A stretch of DNA of 20,119 nt from Dichloromethanomonas sp964477085 (GTDB lineage: Bacteria; Bacillota; Desulfitobacteriia; Desulfitobacteriales; Syntrophobotulaceae), in contig CAYZDF010000052.1 in NCBI GenBank assembly GCA_964477085.1, positions 1 to 20,119 on the forward strand, written 5' to 3'. Position 1 is the stretch's first letter, and each line of letters begins with the position of its first letter. Positions 17,079 through 20,119 of the stretch are shown piece by piece. The notes below the pieces were generated by a model. It did no database searches. It had not been told where the DNA came from and saw only the letters and a program-made list of their open reading frames with translations. The position numbers were made by a program, and so were the translations under genes.

Positions 17079-17106
17079 GGGAGGGGAGTGAGGCTTCTCC
17101 TCTTAT
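17079..17106 (+). terminator. Weak terminator-like stem after the kinase gene
   Basis: GAGGGGAG (17081-17088) can pair with TTCTCCTC (17095-17102), six Watson-Crick and two G-U pairs, with a 6-nt loop. The downstream TTATCCTATT is only partly U-rich, so termination would be weak. It lies about 145 nt after the kinase stop. Confidence 0.35.
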
Positions 17107-17376
17107 CCTATTATAAAGATTACAAAAATAAACTAATCATGATGCTTGCAATAGTTTTTAACTCCTTGTGAAATATGGAGCATATAAAAGGTGGATTTGC
17201 TTAAAATATATATATTCAGTATCACTGACTGTTGGTTATTAATCTTTATTTATAATCTCTTTAAATCTAAATTTATCCAAGAAATCCTAAAAGTCTAACT
17301 TTTTGGTATGTAGTCTTACTATTATCAGTGCCGTAAAAAGTTAATACCAACTTAGCCATTTTTACCATAGCTCATA

Positions 17377-17585
17377 TTTGTCCTGTAAGCCTTTTAAAAA
17401 ATGGGCTTGGCAATACCCCCTAAGCCTATTTTTGAAAGGCCTTATAAGTCATTCTAGTTGAATAAGCATTTAAGACACCAGATTAACTAGACAGCCCAAA
17501 AGGCTGATTATAACTGGATTTACGAAAATATCTATTTTAAAAGGACAGGCCTAAGTCATATAAAAACTTAATCGTACAGGACAAA
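17377..17585. mobile_element. MITE-like element or structured non-coding RNA block
   Basis: TTTGTCCTGTA (17377-17387) and TACAGGACAAA (17575-17585) are perfect 11-bp inverted repeats bounding a 209-bp block, with ATA directly outside both ends. Inside are a long hairpin (AAAAATGGGCTT 17397-17408 with AAGCCTATTTTT 17422-17433, one G-U), TCTAGTT/AACTAGA arms (17453-17459, 17485-17491), a CAGCC/GGCTG stem (17492-17506), and a partial direct repeat AGGCCTTATAAGTCAT (17437-17452) versus AGGCCTAAGTCAT (17547-17559). No ORF is present. A miniature inverted-repeat element fits the termini; a folded RNA fits the internal stems. Confidence 0.45.
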
Positions 17586-17731
17586 ATACATCTGAATTCA
17601 GCATACCTATATACCACTATTGCGCTATATATAATTTTACTTTACATAATATTTATTATGGGACGAATTGTATTATGGTTAAATTGATCACTTTGATATT
17701 CCAAATAATGATTCCGAACACGTACTTACCG

Positions 17732-18532
17732 TTAGTGGTTCTCCCAAACTTTAAGAAATGGATATGGATTAAGCCATTCGCCATTAGAGAGTTCGATGCC
17801 GAAATGAAGATGGTCAGGCGTAGATATCGCATCACCGGTATTCCCCATCGTTCCTAAGTAGTCTCCTGTTTCCACTCGTTTGTCAATAAAGAGTTCCGGG
17901 TTGATCTTATCAAGGTGTGCGTAGTAATAGTAATTACCATCATCACCTCTAACCCCTACCCTCTCTCCGCCTAATCGGTTCCACCCAAGCTTTTCAATGG
18001 ATCCCGGACAAACACTTATGACAGGCGTTCCTTTCTTATCAAAGAGGTCTGTGCCTTGATGAGAGCGCTCCCCCCCTTCTCGATCCGCTCCAAATGTATC
18101 GATGTAATAACAGGATTTGTGTAAGGGGAAACCATATTTACCCGGTGTATAGATGGTGTATTTATCTAAAAGTATTCGATAATCCTGGGCTAATCGTTTA
18201 ACATTTTTATCGATACCCGACCAATCCAATTGTTTGAACATAACGTTATGATCCAATTGATTAAGCAGCTTGTTCTCTAGCTCTTTAGACTGATCCGGGG
18301 TGGTCTTGAAGGTGGCTAATATAGCGATATAGTCTTTCCAGGCCACAGGTTTAGCTTTCTGATAGAGAATAATTTCATCGGGTGAGAACATAGCCAGCGT
18401 TTGATAGTCTTCTGATATAGCCTTGTCTTTGGAAATGAAGAGTTTCCAAATCATCATAAATACCAAAAGAAAAAACGTTAGGACAATCAGAAGTTGAAGT
18501 GGCTTTCTTGAACGGTTCATAATAGCTCTCAT
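17732..18532 (-). CDS. Membrane-anchored M23 (LytM-type) peptidoglycan endopeptidase
   Basis: This 266-aa protein has an N-terminal membrane anchor (~12-34), an extracytoplasmic stalk (~35-130) and a C-terminal M23 domain. All key residues are present: H158 and D162 (SHQGTDLFD), H206 (YAHLDK), H241 and H243 (HLHFGI), so it should be an active zinc endopeptidase cutting peptide bridges in the cell wall. ATG 18532 is chosen because GGAGGTG lies about 9 nt before it; longer in-frame starts at 18604 and 18550 lack a ribosome site. That ribosome site sits in a 9-bp hairpin. The gene lies 124 nt behind the yneA-like gene on the same strand, with no terminator seen between, so it may be expressed with the SOS response; that link is inference. 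Confidence 0.9.
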   Translation of the reverse strand: MRAIMNRSRKPLQLLIVLTFFLLVFMMIWKLFISKDKAISEDYQTLAMFSPDEIILYQKAKPVAWKDYIAILATFKTTPDQSKELENKLLNQLDHNVMFKQLDWSGIDKNVKRLAQDYRILLDKYTIYTPGKYGFPLHKSCYYIDTFGADREGGERSHQGTDLFDKKGTPVISVCPGSIEKLGWNRLGGERVGVRGDDGNYYYYAHLDKINPELFIDKRVETGDYLGTMGNTGDAISTPDHLHFGIELSNGEWLNPYPFLKVWENH

Positions 18533-18542
18533 ATAAATGAGC

Positions 18543-18569
18543 ACCTCCATACTCAGTATATATGGAGGT
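18543..18569 (-). promoter_or_regulatory. Ribosome-site-sequestering hairpin in the M23 leader
   Basis: On the minus-strand transcript ACCTCCATA (from 18561-18569) precedes TATGGAGGT (from 18543-18551) by 9 nt: a perfect 9-bp stem that buries the GGAGGT ribosome site. A second short stem, CTCAT with ATGAG, lies just downstream and overlaps the start codon. This could make translation conditional (temperature, protein, or competing structure). The pairing is seen directly; the regulation is inferred. Confidence 0.55.
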
Positions 18570-18570
18570 T

Positions 18571-18586
18571 TGTAATATATATTACA
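18571..18586. promoter_or_regulatory. 16-bp perfect palindrome upstream of the M23 gene
   Basis: TGTAATATATATTACA is self-complementary over all 16 bases and lies ~40 nt before the M23 start, just upstream of the leader hairpin. It could be an operator for a dimeric regulator near an M23-specific promoter. No regulator can be named. Confidence 0.4.
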
Positions 18587-18656
18587 GTTTACTTTAGAAT
18601 ACAAATAGCTATTTAAATGCTAAAGTAATGACTCCAAGTGTAATTTTTAATTGTTA

Positions 18657-18992
18657 TTACATATGATGTTTCACAGGTATATAAATAACTTGACCGGGTT
18701 GGATATAAGTACTGCTTAAGTTATTATAGGCGATCGTTTTATGAACAAGTGTATTGATCTCAACGCTTTGATTAACTTGAGATGCCAGTTCCCAAAGTGT
18801 ATCTCCTTTTTGGACAATAATCCGTTTATATGAAAAATCGGCTGATTTCAGACTTTTATTCTTTTGACTGAGAGTGCCAATGTAAGCAAAGAACGAGACT
18901 GCTAGAATCACTAAGAATACTAGAGCCAGGCCTAAAACAAACTTAGTTAGGTTCTTATTCCCTCTTGTATTCGCTCTGTATACGTTAATCAT
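18657..18992 (-). CDS. yneA: YneA-like LysM protein, SOS cell-division suppressor
   Basis: This 111-aa protein has a short cytoplasmic N-terminus, one membrane helix (~17-37), a linker, and a single LysM peptidoglycan-binding domain (~57-107; KRIIVQKGDTLWELA through YIQPGQVIYIPV). This size, layout and position, divergent from lexA, match YneA of Bacillus, which delays septation during DNA damage. ATG 18992 is preferred to 19007: the sequence GGAGGG beginning inside the longer version lies 7 nt before ATG 18992. A consensus promoter carrying a LexA box in its spacer lies upstream, so the gene should be derepressed when LexA is cleaved. Sequence divergence from Bacillus YneA makes the symbol tentative. 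Confidence 0.82.
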   Translation of the reverse strand: MINVYRANTRGNKNLTKFVLGLALVFLVILAVSFFAYIGTLSQKNKSLKSADFSYKRIIVQKGDTLWELASQVNQSVEINTLVHKTIAYNNLSSTYIQPGQVIYIPVKHHM

Positions 18993-19008
18993 CTCTAATC
19001 CCTCCATG

Positions 19009-19022
19009 CAAACATACGTTCT
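19009..19022 (-). promoter_or_regulatory. LexA box 1 (yneA-proximal)
   Basis: Read on the minus strand, AGAACGTATGTTTG contains GAACGTATGTTT, an exact match to the core of the Gram-positive LexA consensus GAACRNRYGTTY. It lies just 3' of the yneA promoter, in its leader. Confidence 0.75.
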
Positions 19023-19036
19023 ATCTCTTTGAACTC

Positions 19037-19066
19037 ATTATAATACGAACAGTTGTTCGATGTCAA
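19037..19066 (-). promoter_or_regulatory. Consensus promoter of the yneA-like gene
   Basis: On the minus strand a perfect TTGACA (19061-19066) and a perfect TATAAT (19037-19042) are separated by 18 nt. LexA box 2 (19046-19059) fills this spacer, so LexA binding would directly block RNA polymerase. The promoter is strong when LexA is removed. Confidence 0.88.
19046..19059. promoter_or_regulatory. LexA box 2, inside the yneA promoter spacer
   Basis: CGAACAGTTGTTCG is a near-perfect dyad with intact CGAAC and GTTCG half-sites of the Bacillus-type LexA box. Its position between -35 and -10 fits direct repression. Confidence 0.85.
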
Positions 19067-19074
19067 TAATTAAT

Positions 19075-19088
19075 CGAACAACTGTTTG
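19075..19088 (+). promoter_or_regulatory. LexA box 3, overlapping the lexA promoter
   Basis: CGAACAACTGTTTG carries the CGAAC and GTTTG half-sites. It adjoins or overlaps the likely -35 region of lexA (TTGCTT at 19086-19091), consistent with LexA autorepression. Confidence 0.8.
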
Positions 19089-19113
19089 CTTTTTAAAAAA
19101 TATATGTTACAAT
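19086..19113 (+). promoter_or_regulatory. Probable lexA promoter
   Basis: A -10 hexamer TACAAT (19108-19113) follows a weak -35, TTGCTT (19086-19091), by 16 nt. The start codon is 36 nt farther on. Confidence 0.55.
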
Positions 19114-19149
19114 TTTAATAAATTGGAAAAACATTTCAGGAGGGATATG

Positions 19150-19764
19150 ATGACTTCTGATCTTTCATCCCGTCAATTAGAAATATTAGAGATCATAAAA
19201 AAAGAGATAGCTGTAAAGGGCTATCCTCCATCAGTCAGGGAAATTGGTGAAGCTGTTGGTTTAACATCTAGTTCCACAGTCCATAATCATTTAAACGTTC
19301 TGGAGCAGAAAGGATATATCAGACGTGACCCCACCAAACCGAGAGCGATCGAAGTGCTTGATCCTTTTAGTGATTATGTATCAAGAAAGACTGTCCATGT
19401 ACCTGTGGTTGGCCGTGTTACAGCCGGAGAACCGATTCTGGCTGTTGAAAACATCGAAGACTCCTTCCCTGTTCCCTACGATATGGTCAAATCGGATTCC
19501 GTATTCATGTTAAGGGTGCAGGGAGAAAGCATGATCGAAGCAGGAATTCTCGATGAAGATCTGATTCTTGTGAGACAGCAGCAATCAGCCAATAACGGTG
19601 ATATCGTGGTTGCGCTCCTGGAAGACGAAGCGACTGTTAAACGCTTTTACCGGGAAAAAAATATGATTAGACTACAACCTGAGAACTCCAGTATGGAACC
19701 GATTTATGCTCAGAATGTCGCTATTCTAGGTAAAGTTATTGGTCTATTTCGTACCGTTATGTAA
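19150..19764 (+). CDS. lexA: SOS repressor LexA (autocleaving transcriptional repressor)
   Basis: This 204-aa protein has the normal LexA length. The winged helix-turn-helix is at ~1-70 (GYPPSVREIGEAVGLTSSS), the self-cleavage site A92-G93 is in VTAGEP, and the catalytic pair is S127 (QGESMIEAGI) and K164 (ATVKRFY). It represses DNA-damage genes by binding boxes such as those upstream and is inactivated by RecA-stimulated autocleavage. ATG 19150 is chosen because AGGAGGG (19138-19144) lies 5 nt before it; the ATG at 19147 would be too close, and the longer in-frame start at 19060 would run over the operator region. It is divergent from yneA, the usual arrangement in Bacillota. Confidence 0.97.
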   Translation: MTSDLSSRQLEILEIIKKEIAVKGYPPSVREIGEAVGLTSSSTVHNHLNVLEQKGYIRRDPTKPRAIEVLDPFSDYVSRKTVHVPVVGRVTAGEPILAVENIEDSFPVPYDMVKSDSVFMLRVQGESMIEAGILDEDLILVRQQQSANNGDIVVALLEDEATVKRFYREKNMIRLQPENSSMEPIYAQNVAILGKVIGLFRTVM

Positions 19765-20051
19765 TAGCTTTATCTGATGATACCACGTCCATTTCAAACA
19801 ATCATTTTTCATTAAGGGAATTATTATTCTCAATAAAGGATTATGTAAAATACAGGAGTTATGCAGTTGATGGAATTAAATAACAGTCCATAACTCCTAA
19901 AAAAGTCTTGAATTGCAATATTAAATGCAACACTCTCCTAAAAAAAGTAGGAAGAAATTTAAAAAAACACTTGACTTTTTCAGAAAGCCCTAATAATCGC
20001 GAAGGATGGCATTTCATTTTGTTATTACTTTCGAGATAACGGGTGATTTAG
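19765..20051. other. Gene-free, repeat-rich region downstream of lexA
   Basis: No convincing gene lies here. Features are a 10-bp inverted repeat AGGAGTTATG (19854-19863) and CATAACTCCT (19889-19898), TTGCA/TGCAA arms near 19913-19930, and two near-copies of CTCCTAAAAAAGT (from 19894 and from ~19935), the second followed by TAGGA, which can pair back with TCCTA. The stretch from about 19960 may be the left end of an insertion element leading to the partial ORF at the edge; no terminal repeat can be proven from one end. Confidence 0.5.
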
Positions 20052-20119
20052 TTGAAAAAGTTTGGTGGTCCATCTTATGAGAAAAAGGATTACGGCCAGG
20101 GTGCCGTAATTCCTGTCCT
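20052..20119 (+). CDS. Start of an unidentified gene, possibly an IS1182-type transposase (partial)
   Basis: A TTG start at 20052 follows GGTGAT at a normal distance. The frame reads MKKFGGPSYEKKDYGQGAVI and continues through the window edge (22 codons). The pattern of a short basic lead followed by Tyr-Gly-Gln and 'VIPV' resembles the beginning of some IS1182/IS4-like transposases. Only 22 residues are visible, so this is a tentative call. Confidence 0.35.
   Translation, partial: MKKFGGPSYEKKDYGQGAVIPV

Larger units (their letters stand above)
16935..17731. other. 797-nt gene-free region rich in hairpins
   Basis: No credible ORF with a ribosome site is present on either strand. The stretch lies between the rightward kinase gene and the leftward M23 peptidase gene. 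It contains a weak terminator-like stem (17079-17106), inverted repeats at 17297-17349, and a compact repeat-rich block at 17377-17585 described separately. The rest (about 16935-17075, 17107-17296 and 17586-17731) is AT-rich and shows nothing recognisable. Confidence 0.7.

Noticed and set aside
17675..17857. A 60-codon plus-strand frame at the end of the gene-free gap
   Set aside because: Most of it is antisense to the M23 domain, and no good ribosome site precedes it.
19861..19893. A 10-codon ORF starting within the inverted repeat downstream of lexA
   Set aside because: The possible ribosome site is part of the inverted repeat and directly abuts the first ATG; the peptide is too short to support.
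1..20119. CRISPR arrays, tRNA or rRNA genes
   Set aside because: No regularly spaced repeats, cloverleaf-like runs or rRNA-like segments were seen.

Overview
The window looks like a moderately AT-rich chromosome segment from a Gram-positive Bacillota. Supporting signs are GGAGG-type ribosome sites before almost every gene, TTG starts, a lipoprotein solute-binding protein, a YesM/YesN-type two-component system with a YesL-like partner, and a LexA/YneA-type SOS pair with Bacillus-type LexA boxes. A Clostridia/Desulfitobacterium-like or Paenibacillus-like host is a guess; no rRNA or unambiguous taxonomic marker is present.

Region 1 (1-6880) is a plus-strand cluster for sugar-acid (uronate) catabolism. 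It holds a cytoplasmic GH67/GH20-like glycoside hydrolase, uronate isomerase UxaC, an FAD-dependent oxidoreductase, an enolase-superfamily sugar-acid dehydratase, and a 43-codon remnant of what looks like a D-2-hydroxyacid dehydrogenase. It ends at a bidirectional terminator. The hydrolase and dehydratase appear more GC-rich than uxaC and the oxidoreductase between them, and each is followed by a tiny ORF with a strong ribosome site. This suggests a rearranged or mosaic operon.

Region 2 (6921-11372, minus strand) is a complete carbohydrate ABC importer in the order binding lipoprotein, MalF-like permease, MalG-like permease, MsmX/UgpC-type ATPase. Divergent from it (11701-16934, plus strand) are a YesL-like membrane protein, a YesN-type AraC-family response regulator and a YesM-type histidine kinase. 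The kinase is unusually long (977 aa) because it carries two successive membrane-bounded sensor modules. The divergent control region holds a 12-bp palindrome and two sets of direct repeats. The inferred logic is that an extracellular glycan or sugar acid is sensed by the kinase, the importer is induced, and the cytoplasmic hydrolase and sugar-acid enzymes degrade what is taken up.

Region 3 (16935-17731) has no gene. It contains a cluster of hairpins and a ~209-bp block bounded by 11-bp inverted repeats with internal repeats, either a MITE-like element or a structured RNA.

Region 4 (17732-19764) is an SOS locus. lexA is divergent from a yneA-like LysM division-inhibitor gene, which is followed by an M23 peptidase gene whose ribosome site lies in a 9-bp hairpin. 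Three LexA boxes sit between the divergent genes, one of them inside the spacer of a consensus promoter. Downstream of lexA the sequence is repeat-rich and ends in the first 22 codons of a gene that may be a transposase.
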